64,000 nt of DNA, from assembly GCF_008107725.1 (NCBI RefSeq), contig NZ_VIRN01000061.1, forward strand, positions 558,001 through 622,000, given 5' to 3'. This DNA comes from Marinobacter sp. BW6. Lineage in GTDB: Bacteria; Pseudomonadota; Gammaproteobacteria; Pseudomonadales; Oleiphilaceae. The notes below the pieces were generated by a model, which was not told the DNA's origin, searched no databases, and saw nothing but the letters and a program-made list of their open reading frames with translations. Shown in pieces: positions 1-10,832 of the stretch. Positions within the stretch are counted from its first letter, which is position 1. The number at the start of each line of letters is the position of its first letter. A program made the translations under genes and the position numbers.

Positions 1-1
1 G

Positions 2-1745
<1,744 letters not shown>

Positions 1746-2165
1746 GGATTGGGTGGCATCCCTTCAGTCCAAGTTGATTCGACACCATATGAAACGATGA
1801 ATGCATCAGATTTTGTTGATACTTCACCTGCTTGAACTCATTTTCAACTTGTTTAGAACCAGACCGGTCTAATGGTTCAACGATTCTGGGCAGGCCAGCA
1901 GTTTGATTAAATGCTTGGGACCGGTTAGAGAATGAGCAATAGTTGGCAAATCTCTAACAATTGATTATGGTTTTGCGCTCCGACTGAACGTTCGCTTTGC
2001 GACCATCCCGCATTCCAGGCAATAACCAAACAAAAGCGAATATTCGTGAGCCCTTTTTAAGGTCCACGCTTCCATCGGAAGGCGTTAAAGAATTTGTTCA
2101 TGATAAGTACCCCAAACAATAACTGGATACTATCCGGACAGTGGCAAAGCGACGCTCAAGAGGGG
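1746..2165. promoter_or_regulatory. Gene-free region with a TetR-type palindrome
   Basis: This 420-base stretch between the SecD-head-like gene (reading away to the left) and the end of the helicase gene has no convincing reading frame. It contains the perfect palindrome AGACCGGTCT at 1861-1870, inside a looser inverted repeat GAACCA...TGGTTC (1856-1878). TetR-family regulators often bind palindromes of this kind. It lies about 110 bases upstream of the small exported protein. No regulator gene is adjacent in the window. Function is inferred from the motif alone. Confidence 0.3.
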
Positions 2166-4355
2166 TTACTGGACACTTTCTCCTTTAGTCACGAGATGAT
2201 CAATGAGATTGGTCAGCATCGTTTTCCGACGAAATGCCTTCGGCTGCGCATTTACGTGTCGCGCTAGAACCTCGGGGTCACCGATAATATGCACTTCAGA
2301 CACAGCCCTCGTGATTGCCGTGTAGATCCAGCTTCTATCCAACATGGGGGAGTCTTTGAGTAAAATGATTATTCGATCAAACGGGCTTCCCTGAGCTTCT
2401 TGGAGCATTATCCCGTATCCGAGGCTAAGATCGTCAATCAAGGCACCTTCGAGTTCGACCACGTCGCCGGTATCTAGCTTGACTGAACCAACAACATCGC
2501 CCGCCTGGTCAACGCTAGTAAGCTTTCCGAAACTCGTATTCTGCACTCCAACGCTGGGATGATTTTGCGTAAACAATACTTGGTCATGCAGCCTCAATTG
2601 AGGGCGAAAATCTTTTCCGTCCAGATTGCGGTTAAGCAGTGGAGACTGCCCATTTACCTGATCTTGTATTTCACGGTTAATCTTATCAACTAGCAATTTG
2701 GTCGGCGCTATTACACCAGACCCAGCAGGTTGCTGTACGTAGAGTTGAACGGCTTTTTCCAATGCTATATCGGGATCTGATAACTCGTGGAAATGGATGC
2801 TTCCCGTGCTGAGTAGCTCCGGCACTTCACCCAGATTGATCGCGTGGGAATACTCGGGAATACCAGTGGTCACTTTTGGGCGCTTTACAATGTCCAGCAT
2901 TGTATTGGGCACATGTTTTGAACGTGTTAGGTCGCGCAGTATCTTGCCAACCCCAAGAGGCGGTGACTGACTGGGGTCGCCGGTCAAAACCAGCTTACAA
3001 TTGGGGTTTATGTGATTGATGAGGCGGTACATCGTCGGAAGATCGATCATGGAGGCTTCATCAATGACCAACAATGCTTTTTCATGGATTACAGGGTCTT
3101 CGCGGAGGAATCGTGCAACCGTCATCGTCACATAGCCCACTGACTCATGCAGGCGCATTGCTGCTCGACCAGGCAAGGCTACCGCGTTAATGCTGTATCC
3201 CAGACGATCGGCGGCTTTCAAGAAGGCTGCTATTACAGTTGTCTTGCCGGTGCCTGCACCTCCGGTGATGGCGCTGATGCCCTCGGTAAGACTGGTATAG
3301 ATTGCAAGCGCCTGCTGGCTGGTCAGCTCGTACGGCAGATCCCCGATGACGTCATTTACCAGCAGTTCTTCGTTCTCGGTGAGGGGCTGCCTGGCGTCAA
3401 TCAAATGTTTTAGGCGCTTAGCGACAGCCAATTCTTGTATGGCTGTCGCCGTTGCGTGAAAACGTCCGTCCGGGTGATAAAGCGCAACATCAGGCGAGTT
3501 TTTCAGCCACTCAATACCCTCATTACAAAGCGCGGGCGACAAGAGATAGTCGGAAGCCTTTGTTTTTAGCTGGCTGACTTTAACCCACGTACTACCGTCC
3601 TTCATTTTATCCTTGAGGGCCTGCACCATCGCAGCTCGTGTCCGTTCCTGAGGATACCGTTTTTTCTCCCAAGCATGGCCGAAACGATGATTCAGGATAC
3701 CGTCTACCTTTCTAAAGTCGAGCCCAAAGTGCAGCAGTTGATAGGGGTCAGCCTTAATGGCGTCAACGGTTCCAAGCCCATGGTGTCTCAGAATTCGCCT
3801 TTGGATAGAGTGAGGTATTCTGGCCTTTGACATCCACACTGTGTGCCGTAAGTTTACATATTTTTCATAGCCGGTGAGCAAAGCCCTCATGGATTGTTCG
3901 GAGAGCAATTCAGAGAGGGCTTCATAATCCTCGGGAGCCCCGGCGGTTAACATCCGGTGTATGTCCTCACCGAATCTCGCCCAAATTTGGCGTGCTTTAC
4001 CGTCTCCTATGCCCTTGAAAGCCTTGTCGTCGGCGATGAACTGCACAAATGTTTCGCCGGTATCAGGCAGGAGAAACTCAAGGGTTTCCGGCTCCCGATA
4101 CTGGTGCTCCTGCGTTTTGATATGACCTTGATCACGCAGGTAGGTTCTTTTGTGACCTTCTACGCGCCAGATCTGCCCTGGAGTCGGGTCAACAGGCAAA
4201 CATTCTGAATTCGCAACGATAGACACGTTGTAGGTTGCCGATGCAGTGGTCTGATCTTCTCGAACCGGAACGCCACGGATAATTGTTGCTGTAGCGCGAC
4301 GGAACGGCACTTGTGTGACGCGCACAAGCTCGGATGCACGAGTTAGCTCGGGCAT
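2166..4355 (-). CDS. RecD2-like superfamily 1 DNA helicase
   Basis: A 729-residue helicase of the RecD2/TraA type (5'-3' SF1B). The N-terminal part has helix-hairpin-helix-like segments (around FKGIGDGKARQIW and HHGLGTVDAIKADP). The ATPase core follows: Walker A GGAGTGKTT near residue 365, Walker B DEAS near 428, the TGDPSQSPP motif III, and the UvrD_C_2 region ending in the motif VI stretch YTAITRA near 680. It is the third gene of a minus-strand operon: it starts 13 bases inside the end of the HTH/coiled-coil gene, which itself overlaps the resolvase gene. Housekeeping RecD2 proteins stand alone; coupling to a resolvase suggests a job in maintenance or recombination of a mobile element. It lacks a relaxase domain, so it is not a TraA conjugative protein. 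Confidence 0.85.
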   Translation of the reverse strand: MPELTRASELVRVTQVPFRRATATIIRGVPVREDQTTASATYNVSIVANSECLPVDPTPGQIWRVEGHKRTYLRDQGHIKTQEHQYREPETLEFLLPDTGETFVQFIADDKAFKGIGDGKARQIWARFGEDIHRMLTAGAPEDYEALSELLSEQSMRALLTGYEKYVNLRHTVWMSKARIPHSIQRRILRHHGLGTVDAIKADPYQLLHFGLDFRKVDGILNHRFGHAWEKKRYPQERTRAAMVQALKDKMKDGSTWVKVSQLKTKASDYLLSPALCNEGIEWLKNSPDVALYHPDGRFHATATAIQELAVAKRLKHLIDARQPLTENEELLVNDVIGDLPYELTSQQALAIYTSLTEGISAITGGAGTGKTTVIAAFLKAADRLGYSINAVALPGRAAMRLHESVGYVTMTVARFLREDPVIHEKALLVIDEASMIDLPTMYRLINHINPNCKLVLTGDPSQSPPLGVGKILRDLTRSKHVPNTMLDIVKRPKVTTGIPEYSHAINLGEVPELLSTGSIHFHELSDPDIALEKAVQLYVQQPAGSGVIAPTKLLVDKINREIQDQVNGQSPLLNRNLDGKDFRPQLRLHDQVLFTQNHPSVGVQNTSFGKLTSVDQAGDVVGSVKLDTGDVVELEGALIDDLSLGYGIMLQEAQGSPFDRIIILLKDSPMLDRSWIYTAITRAVSEVHIIGDPEVLARHVNAQPKAFRRKTMLTNLIDHLVTKGESVQ

Positions 4356-4819
4356 TTTAAAAACACACTTAAACCATCGTTTACCGCGTCAACCGTTTCT
4401 TGGTGAGCCGCGAGCCGCGCCTTTAGTCGCGCATTTTCCTGCTGCAATTTTTCAAACTGCACTTTGAGATCCTGATTCTCTGCTTCGAGCTTCCCGAGCC
4501 GGCCATGATCCAACGCATGCTTCTTGGATGAGGCATCATAACGCTTTGGTGTTGCTAAAGATTGCTTTCCCACCTCGGTCAGTGGCGGCAGCACGCCGCG
4601 CTCCCTGAGTTGGTCTTCGAGAGCTTTTAGAACAGCTTTTACTTTTTCATTTTTCTTGATGGCTTGATCGGACAAGCCAGCCAACTCCTTGACTTTCTGC
4701 CTATTTAGGATGCCTTTAGGCGCATAGACGATCTGACGAAAATCATCATCAGACATTGACTTCGCCCATCGATGAAAATTTTCGAGATAGATCCGACCCT
4801 GTTCCTGCGGACTCGGCAC
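4343..4819 (-). CDS. HTH plus coiled-coil protein, resolvase operon
   Basis: A 158-residue protein of unknown function. Residues about 40 to 70 (NRQKVKELAGLSDQAIKKN) look like a helix-turn-helix, and residues about 105 to 145 form a heptad-rich coiled coil (KLEAENQDLKVQFEKL, then QQENARLKARL). Its start codon overlaps the resolvase stop by one base (TAATG), and its end overlaps the helicase start by 13 bases, so all three are probably translated from one message. The layout (N-terminal DNA-binding helices, C-terminal coil, about 160 residues, next to a recombinase) matches that of the GinD-like protein at 23,884-24,375, though the sequences are not obviously related. A DNA-binding accessory factor for the resolvase or helicase is a reasonable guess only. 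Confidence 0.7.
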   Translation of the reverse strand: MPSPQEQGRIYLENFHRWAKSMSDDDFRQIVYAPKGILNRQKVKELAGLSDQAIKKNEKVKAVLKALEDQLRERGVLPPLTEVGKQSLATPKRYDASSKKHALDHGRLGKLEAENQDLKVQFEKLQQENARLKARLAAHQETVDAVNDGLSVFLKCPS

Positions 4820-5394
4820 TACTCAGCCTCCAAACGGTTATTTAGTGCTGTGTACAGCGTTGTGCGGGACACGCCATACTCTTTTGCTAAATCGCTCTTA
4901 GAGGCCCCATTAGAGAGCTTCAAAGCGATCTCTGAGAGATCCTCATGCGACAATGATTTCCTACGCCCGATCTGCTTGCCTCGCTTTCTAGCTGCCTCCA
5001 GACCTTCCTTTCGCCGCTGGCCAATCAGACTTCGTTCAAATTCGGCAAAAGCTCCAAGCATATGCAGCATGAGCGATGCCATGGGATCATCTTTCTGGGA
5101 TGCAAAGGTCAACCCCTCGGAGTGGAATCGAACAGTCACATCGCGCTTTACCAGATCATCAACGATTGAAAGCAGGTCAGACATGTTGCGGGCAAGGCGA
5201 TCAATGCTGTGGACATGGAGAGTGTCGTGTTCTCTAAGGTATTCGAGGCAAAGTTTGAGAACTTCTCTCGATCCTGCGTTCCGTGCCGATAATCTCTCTT
5301 CAAATACCTTATCTAGCTTGACGCCATCAAGCTGACGATCAGTCTTCTGAGAAGCTGTTGAAACCCTAATGTAACCAACTTGTTTTCCTGACAT
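4819..5394 (-). CDS. Serine recombinase, resolvase/invertase family
   Basis: A 191-residue resolvase of the Tn3/Hin class. The catalytic serine lies in GYIRVSTASQKTDRQ near residue 12. Further family motifs are HVHSIDRLARN, the EGLTF stretch, the FERSLIGQRRKEGLEAA E-helix region and a C-terminal HTH (SKSDLAKEYGVSRTTLYTAL). Full length for the family. Directly upstream, 15 to 123 bases before the start, are three imperfect inverted repeats that look like the subsites of a res site. No Tn3-type transposase is near. It heads an operon with the HTH/coiled-coil protein and the RecD-like helicase. Likely role: resolving multimers or cointegrates, or inverting a segment. Confidence 0.9.
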   Translation of the reverse strand: MSGKQVGYIRVSTASQKTDRQLDGVKLDKVFEERLSARNAGSREVLKLCLEYLREHDTLHVHSIDRLARNMSDLLSIVDDLVKRDVTVRFHSEGLTFASQKDDPMASLMLHMLGAFAEFERSLIGQRRKEGLEAARKRGKQIGRRKSLSHEDLSEIALKLSNGASKSDLAKEYGVSRTTLYTALNNRLEAE

Positions 5395-5409
5395 AAAACC
5401 TCGCCAAAA

Positions 5410-5517
5410 CGTTCATAAATCATTATATGCTTTCTGAACGCCATGTCAAGAATTATCATTATATGGTTTTTGGACAACACTTTTATTGACATACGGACGT
5501 TTAAACAAAGTGTTCAA
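5410..5517. promoter_or_regulatory. res-like site: three imperfect inverted repeats upstream of the resolvase
   Basis: Three inverted repeats of 31 to 33 bases lie in tandem: 5410-5440 (arms CGTTCA / TGAACG), 5444-5476 (arms TGTC / GACA, with GGACA on the right) and 5486-5517 (arms TTGACA / TGTTCAA). The first two also share an internal TCATTATATG. Tn3-family res sites have this three-subsite design, with the resolvase gene next to subsite III or I, and the gene's promoter usually lies inside the site. The site is AT-rich compared with its surroundings. Strand exchange would be expected in the repeat with the best central dinucleotide symmetry, which I cannot settle by eye. Confidence 0.6.
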
Positions 5518-5527
5518 AAAGTATAGT

Positions 5528-5974
5528 TTAATGAACAGATGAAGATGTCGTTTCTGTTGTCCATCTTATTGCTTTACATGTATCGCAGTGGCAAGACACG
5601 AGAGGGACATGATCACAGCGTCCACACGTTGGTAAAGTGACTAGGTAACCTTCCCTGGTTGTAATAGCACCGAAATCATATTCATCTCTGAAATCTCGAT
5701 ATTTATTAGCCAAAGAGTCAGGTAACGGGAAATCGCCTTGAAAAAGGTCAAATCTCGGCATCTGGGAACTCAGATTGGATCTACGATCCATAAATTTGGA
5801 GATCATCCACCCGCCACACGCTTCACATGAGCAACCAGGAAAGGTATATGCTGGAAATCTAATATACAGCTTTGATTGCCAGTTTAGACCGTAAACTTCT
5901 GATATCCTTTTATTTGTCTCTTTACGAATGTAATAAGAATCTAATATCGGCTTCCAGCAAATAACCTCACCCAT
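5528..5974 (-). CDS. Hypothetical protein with paired cysteine (zinc-ribbon-like) motifs
   Basis: Not recognised. With the start at 5974 the product has 148 residues; this ATG follows GGAGG by six bases, whereas the upstream ATGs in the same frame lack a ribosome-binding site. There are two cysteine clusters: CSCEAC about one third in, and CGRCDHVPLVSCHCDTC near the C-terminus. They look able to hold two metal ions. The gene ends shortly before the res-like region and is moderately AT-rich. It could form a unit with the unknown gene upstream (6243-7424), from which it is separated by about 270 bases. Confidence 0.6.
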   Translation of the reverse strand: MGEVICWKPILDSYYIRKETNKRISEVYGLNWQSKLYIRFPAYTFPGCSCEACGGWMISKFMDRRSNLSSQMPRFDLFQGDFPLPDSLANKYRDFRDEYDFGAITTREGYLVTLPTCGRCDHVPLVSCHCDTCKAIRWTTETTSSSVH

Positions 5975-6242
5975 AACCGTCCTCCAAATTCCCATTCTCT
6001 GCGCTAAATGGCCAATAATGCCAGTCATTAAAATCCGACCAAGGCGCAATTATTCCATCATAATATCCATTCAGGCAATACCAAAGAACGACTGAAAAAG
6101 GGCCAAAAAATCCAGCGGATTGGGCGGGGCCGCGAAGGCATAAATTCATGCAACTAGAAAAACAGTCAACTTAGATTAAACTGAGTAGACTTTAGCTAAA
6201 ATACTTAATCTCAAAATCCAGAAATAATATTAAAAATTTATG

Positions 6243-7424
6243 TCAACCAAACCATCTTGGGTAGCACTTTTCGTAAACAACTCTCATTTTTTCAAATTTG
6301 CGCGCGATATATCTACGACCAACCTTGCCTGACTCATTCTCAATTATAGTCATCGGCTGGCTCCAACAGATCTTTTTCAGCTCTCCGCGCAATACTGGAT
6401 CCCTGAAAACCAATTTATTCCACAGCATCTCTTCTAATCCGACTTCACCATCTACCGAGGCTGCATAAAGTAAAAGGTCTTTGTCTGGCTCCGGATGGTA
6501 TCGATAGACTCCACGACGGATCGCTCTATCCATACTAAGCTTTAATCTTTCAAACTCTGACCTTACAGGTGGGTATAATTTTATGAGGTGAGATCTTACC
6601 TGCTCAAAGATAACATCTTCACTATCGACTCCAAGCTCAGGATCAAATAAATCAGGGTCCCGCCATTTAGACATCTGCTCCTCTATTTTTATTGGAGGTA
6701 GATATTCTGAATTGAAACTTGCCAGCATCTTTTGATCTTGGAGGCATGGCTTCCAAACTGCTCGCAAAGGCTCTGCTATATCCCGCAGTGCAAGTGCAGT
6801 ATACTGAGAAACCTCAAGCCTTTCGTAGAGCCGCCACGACTCATATATAGGCTTGTAATAGTGAATTTCGTCTAACACAGAATCATCATCAAATATCGGC
6901 TTTTCATAGGACTTTTGCAGTCTCTGATTTCCTGAAAAACAAGAGAGCATGCTCATCCAATCATCTTCGCCAACTAGTGAAAAGAAATCTGTGCGCCGCA
7001 GAAAATTAATTATAATGTCGTCTGGGATATTCGGGTTTGCAATTAAAATTCCTATCGCCTCTAGACCTTCATCCTCAAGATTATTAGCAACATCATCAAG
7101 AAGATCATCCACCCAGTTCCTGGCTATTTTATCTCTAGACACACCCACACCAGAGAGTGCGGCATATCTAATACTGCTGTCTTCAAGTGAATACAAGCGC
7201 TTCATGGTATTACTCGAAGCTCCAAATTTAGCAAGCCCGAAGTTTACTAACGAGCTATTGAGCGCTAGGAGTTCTTTTTCAAAGGTTCTCTCCTTGCTCC
7301 AAGGATAATTCTCACTTGGATCGAAGGGATTAGTTTTCAGCCATCTGTAAATATATTCTGGTGAATGAAATGGTAAGTCATCCGGAGCGAAGTCTGCGTG
7401 AGCCTCTGAGTCATAAATATCCAT
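6243..7424 (-). CDS. Hypothetical protein, helical-repeat-like
   Basis: Not recognised. I place the start at 7424 (393 residues), where GGGA precedes the ATG by about eight bases; an in-frame GTG at 7481 would add 19 residues. The first half contains stretches such as SSIRYAALSGVGVS and GLEAIGILIANPNIPDDII that read like variant helical (leucine- or HEAT-like) repeats, in which a residue group is followed by 'NPNIPDDII'-type turns. The C-terminal half is charged and has no motif I know. The gene has AT-rich codon use, lies next to the restriction-modification operon and reads away from it. A defence or regulatory role is possible from position alone. Confidence 0.6.
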   Translation of the reverse strand: MDIYDSEAHADFAPDDLPFHSPEYIYRWLKTNPFDPSENYPWSKERTFEKELLALNSSLVNFGLAKFGASSNTMKRLYSLEDSSIRYAALSGVGVSRDKIARNWVDDLLDDVANNLEDEGLEAIGILIANPNIPDDIIINFLRRTDFFSLVGEDDWMSMLSCFSGNQRLQKSYEKPIFDDDSVLDEIHYYKPIYESWRLYERLEVSQYTALALRDIAEPLRAVWKPCLQDQKMLASFNSEYLPPIKIEEQMSKWRDPDLFDPELGVDSEDVIFEQVRSHLIKLYPPVRSEFERLKLSMDRAIRRGVYRYHPEPDKDLLLYAASVDGEVGLEEMLWNKLVFRDPVLRGELKKICWSQPMTIIENESGKVGRRYIARKFEKMRVVYEKCYPRWFG

Positions 7425-7833
7425 TTTGATTTCCCACAATCGATCAACTTTGAGATCGCAATAGCCATTATCCTGCGGCACTAGATTTCAAGTCTTGCGA
7501 GGATGGAACTGGCCCACGCTTCGCAGTTGCGCCGTTGGAATTCTTATCTCTATTCTGCCTGCCGCACTCAGAGCCCCCATTACTCTGATAGGGGGCAACT
7601 CGGTCATGATAGTTGAGAATCTAGGCAGAGACCCTAGGAATTTCGATCGGCTACCGTGAAGTGCGGAGGGTTCAGCATAAGAGGAGGCATCAAGATCTCA
7701 GAAGCGGTGCAAACTAAACGGAACAGTGAAACTGTCCAGAGTCCCCCGCGTGCTTTGAAGGTCTGGTAACATCGTGGTCAAAAGCAAGAAACAGAGTGAG
7801 AGTACTACCCTCTCGTTCCCATTCAGAGTGGTA
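7425..7833. other. Gene-free region upstream of the restriction-modification operon
   Basis: The stretch separates the divergently read unknown gene and hsdM1. It has no convincing reading frame apart from possible N-terminal extensions of both neighbours. It should hold the promoters of both genes, but I see no clear -35/-10 pair. Confidence 0.4.
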
Positions 7834-9351
7834 ATGGACTATTTTCCTAGCATGACATTGATCAGCCTAAAAGATCTCGAAGCCCACCTCTGGCACGCCG
7901 CACATATCATAACCGGCCCAATTGATGCCTCAGACTACAAGACCTACATCTTCCCGATTCTATTCTTTAAGCGAATCTGCGACGTCTACGACGAAGAGTT
8001 CGCCGACGCGATGGAGAAGGTTGGAGACGCAGACCTGGCCGCCCAGAGCATGTTCCACCGTATTCAGATTCCCTCTGAATGCCATTGGCGGCATGTATTT
8101 GAGCAGACCAAAGACATCGGTCAAGCGCTGAAAGACGCCTTTCGCGGGATCGAGCTGGCAAACGACAAGCTCCACGGCATCTTCGGGGACGCGAGCTGGA
8201 CCAACAAGGATCGTCTGCCGGATGAATTGCTGGCCACTCTACTGAACCACTTTAACCAGGTTAATCTTGGTGTCCGAAGCGTCCGCGATGACGACATGGG
8301 GCGTGCGTACGAATATCTGATTAAGCGCTTTGCGGATAAAGCGAACAAAAAGGCTGGTGAATTCTACACGCCACGAACCATTGTTCGGATGATGGTAAAC
8401 ATCCTGGATCCCAAGGCTGGAGAGAGTGTTTACGACCCAGCTTGCGGTACAGGGGGGATGCTGCTCGAAACCATTCACCACGTCCGTGAGAATGGCGGAG
8501 ATCCGAGATTGCTTAGGATCAAAGGACAGGAGAAAAACCTGACCACCGAGGCCATCGCGAGGATGAACCTGTTCCTTCACGGACAGGAAGATTTCGAGAT
8601 CGTGCGTGGCGATACACTCCGACACCCCAAATTCTTGATCAATGACCGCCTCGAAACATTCGATTGCGTAATAGCCAACCCACCTTTCAGTCTCAAAGAG
8701 TGGGGGCAAAATCTTTGGTCGAGCGACCCTTACGACCGAAATCGATACGGACTGGCTCCAAAAACCAATGGTGATTTTGCTTGGGTTCAGCACATGTTCG
8801 CTTCCCTCAACGACCAAGGTCGCATGGCCGTTGTTCTCCCCCATGGAGTTTTGTTCCGAGGCGGTGCGGAAGGAGAGATAAGAACGCAGCTTCTGCAAGA
8901 GAACAGGATCGAGGCCATCATCGGCGTTGCACCCAACTTGTTTTACGGTACAGGGATACCTGCCTGCATTCTTGTTCTGCGCAAACAACGCCCAGCCGAC
9001 CATCAAGACCATGTGCTGGTCATTAACGCGGAAGAAATTTTCACCAAGGGCCGAGCACAGAACATCTTATCAAACGCTCAAGCCGACCAAATTTTTGAGA
9101 TCTACAGCGATCAAGAGGCCTCTGGCCCCGCTGGGGAACCAGTTGTAGGTAAAGCCCGCTGGGTTCCTCTGCCTGAAATTGCAGAGAACGAGTTCAATCT
9201 GAACATTGCACGATATGTTCAGAAGCCTCTTGATGAAGAATCAATCTCTGTCGAGGAAGCTTTGAAGGATTTTCAGGAAAAACTGACTGCCCTGGAAAAA
9301 GCAGAGCACGAGCTTGAGGAACTGCTAGTACAGGAGGGCTTTGAACTATGA
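7834..9351 (+). CDS. hsdM: Type I restriction-modification methyltransferase subunit, copy 1
   Basis: N6-adenine methyltransferase subunit of a type I system. It has the HsdM N-terminal helical domain (LKDLEAHLWHAA, then DASDYKTYIFPILFFKR), the S-adenosylmethionine motif I DPACGTGGM near residue 200, and the catalytic NPPF motif IV near 282. About 505 residues, normal for the family. Start choice: the frame opens with a GTG at 7774, but family homology begins near the ATG at 7852; I prefer 7834, preceded by GAGTGG. The stop overlaps the start of a second hsdM by four bases (ATGA). Both catalytic motifs are intact. The two HsdM copies share the same layout but are clearly diverged paralogues, not a recent duplication. 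Confidence 0.93.
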   Translation: MDYFPSMTLISLKDLEAHLWHAAHIITGPIDASDYKTYIFPILFFKRICDVYDEEFADAMEKVGDADLAAQSMFHRIQIPSECHWRHVFEQTKDIGQALKDAFRGIELANDKLHGIFGDASWTNKDRLPDELLATLLNHFNQVNLGVRSVRDDDMGRAYEYLIKRFADKANKKAGEFYTPRTIVRMMVNILDPKAGESVYDPACGTGGMLLETIHHVRENGGDPRLLRIKGQEKNLTTEAIARMNLFLHGQEDFEIVRGDTLRHPKFLINDRLETFDCVIANPPFSLKEWGQNLWSSDPYDRNRYGLAPKTNGDFAWVQHMFASLNDQGRMAVVLPHGVLFRGGAEGEIRTQLLQENRIEAIIGVAPNLFYGTGIPACILVLRKQRPADHQDHVLVINAEEIFTKGRAQNILSNAQADQIFEIYSDQEASGPAGEPVVGKARWVPLPEIAENEFNLNIARYVQKPLDEESISVEEALKDFQEKLTALEKAEHELEELLVQEGFEL

Positions 9352-10832
9352 ACAAACGACAATTGGAAGACCTTCTCTGGGGTGCTGCGGAGTTTCTACG
9401 GGGCCAAATCGATGCGTCGGACTACAAGCAGTATATTTTCCCTCTGCTTTTCTATAAGCGCCTATCCGACGTCTACTTGGATGAGTACACAGAAGCACTG
9501 GAACTGAGCGATGGTGATGCCCACTACGCCACAATGCCCATGTTCCACCGATTCGATATTCCGGAAGAGGCACGATGGGAAAAGGTACGCAACACCAGTA
9601 AGAACATTGGTGAAGCGATCCAGAGCGCTCTTAGGCTGATTGAAGCAAAAAACGAGAGACTCCATGGTGTATTCGGTGATGCCCAATGGACAAACAAGGA
9701 GCGCCTGCCTGACCACCTTCTCGCGGATCTGATCCAGCACTTCAGCAGAATTCCTCTGGGAATCAAATCTGTCAATCAGGACGACCTAGGTGAGGCCTAT
9801 GAATATCTGATCAAGAAATTTGCAGACGATTCAGGCCACACTGCTGCCGAATTCTACACGAACCGAACCGTAGTCCACCTGATGACGAGGATTATGGGCT
9901 TGAAGCCAGGTGAGACCGCTTACGACCCGACCTGTGGTACTGGAGGCATGCTGTTAAACGCAGTTATGGACCTTCGAGCCCAGGGCGAAGAATGGCGATC
10001 AGTGAAACTTTACGGCCAGGAAGTAAACCTGCTCACCTCCGCCATCGCCCGCATGAACATGTTCCTCCATGACATTGAGGAATTTGACGTGTTGCGCGGT
10101 GACACGCTCGGCGATCCCAAGTTTGTACAGAACGATCAGCTAAAGCAGTTTGATGTGATTTTTGCGAACCCGCCCTACTCCATCAAAAAGTGGAATCGTG
10201 ACAAGTTTGGGGCAGATCCGTATGGCCGCAACCTCTATGGAGCGCCTCCACAGGGCTGCGCCGACTACGCATTCTTCACCCATATTATCAAAAGCCTGAA
10301 ACCTGATACCGGGCGAGCTGCGATGCTCTGGCCACATGGCGTACTGTTCCGGGATTCAGAGCAAGCCATACGCAAACAGGTGATTGAATCGGACATTATC
10401 GAAGCAGTAATCGGCTTGGGGCCAAACCTGTTCTATAACTCACCTATGGAGTCCTGCGTAGTAGTGCTCAATTGTAATAAGCCTGCTGAACGAAAAAACA
10501 AAGTCTTATTTATTAATGGTGTTCAGCACGTTACCCGCGAACGCGCTCATAGTCGGCTATCCGATGAGGACTTGACGATCTTGTGTGAGGCCTATTTCGA
10601 TCCGGAAAGCCAAAGCAGAATTGCCGCTTTGGTAGATATAAGCACCATCCAAGAACATCGTCACAACCTATCAATTCCACTTTATGTGCAGACAACCAGC
10701 GATAGTGAAGTGCATGACATAGAACACGCTATCGAGTCGTGGAAAGTTAGTCGCCTTCAACTAAAGAAACAAAGCAACGAACTATATGAGAGCCTCGCAA
10801 AATTAGGTTACGTGGTAGAAAAAAATGTGTGA
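9348..10832 (+). CDS. hsdM: Type I restriction-modification methyltransferase subunit, copy 2
   Basis: A second full HsdM of 494 residues, with the N-terminal domain (LEDLLWGAAEF, then DASDYKQYIFPLLFYKR), motif I DPTCGTGGM near residue 193 and motif IV NPPY near 274. It is translationally coupled to copy 1 (ATGA overlap) and overlaps hsdS by eight bases. Type I methyltransferases are normally M2S with two identical M subunits; with two different intact HsdM proteins in one operon, the complex may be M1-M2-S, each half of HsdS holding its own M subunit. That is an inference. The alternative is that one copy is redundant or serves another function. Confidence 0.93.
   Translation: MNKRQLEDLLWGAAEFLRGQIDASDYKQYIFPLLFYKRLSDVYLDEYTEALELSDGDAHYATMPMFHRFDIPEEARWEKVRNTSKNIGEAIQSALRLIEAKNERLHGVFGDAQWTNKERLPDHLLADLIQHFSRIPLGIKSVNQDDLGEAYEYLIKKFADDSGHTAAEFYTNRTVVHLMTRIMGLKPGETAYDPTCGTGGMLLNAVMDLRAQGEEWRSVKLYGQEVNLLTSAIARMNMFLHDIEEFDVLRGDTLGDPKFVQNDQLKQFDVIFANPPYSIKKWNRDKFGADPYGRNLYGAPPQGCADYAFFTHIIKSLKPDTGRAAMLWPHGVLFRDSEQAIRKQVIESDIIEAVIGLGPNLFYNSPMESCVVVLNCNKPAERKNKVLFINGVQHVTRERAHSRLSDEDLTILCEAYFDPESQSRIAALVDISTIQEHRHNLSIPLYVQTTSDSEVHDIEHAIESWKVSRLQLKKQSNELYESLAKLGYVVEKNV

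Noticed and set aside
4772..5335. Plus-strand reading frame opposite the resolvase gene
   Set aside because: Shadow of the resolvase, with a Ser/Arg-rich sequence and no motif.
4819..5517. Tn3-family transposon
   Set aside because: A resolvase and res-like site are present, but no Tn3 transposase or 38-base end repeats are seen in the window; the gene order with a helicase is not that of Tn3.
8239..9012. Minus-strand reading frame opposite hsdM copy 1
   Set aside because: Covered by hsdM1, whose catalytic motifs show the coding strand.
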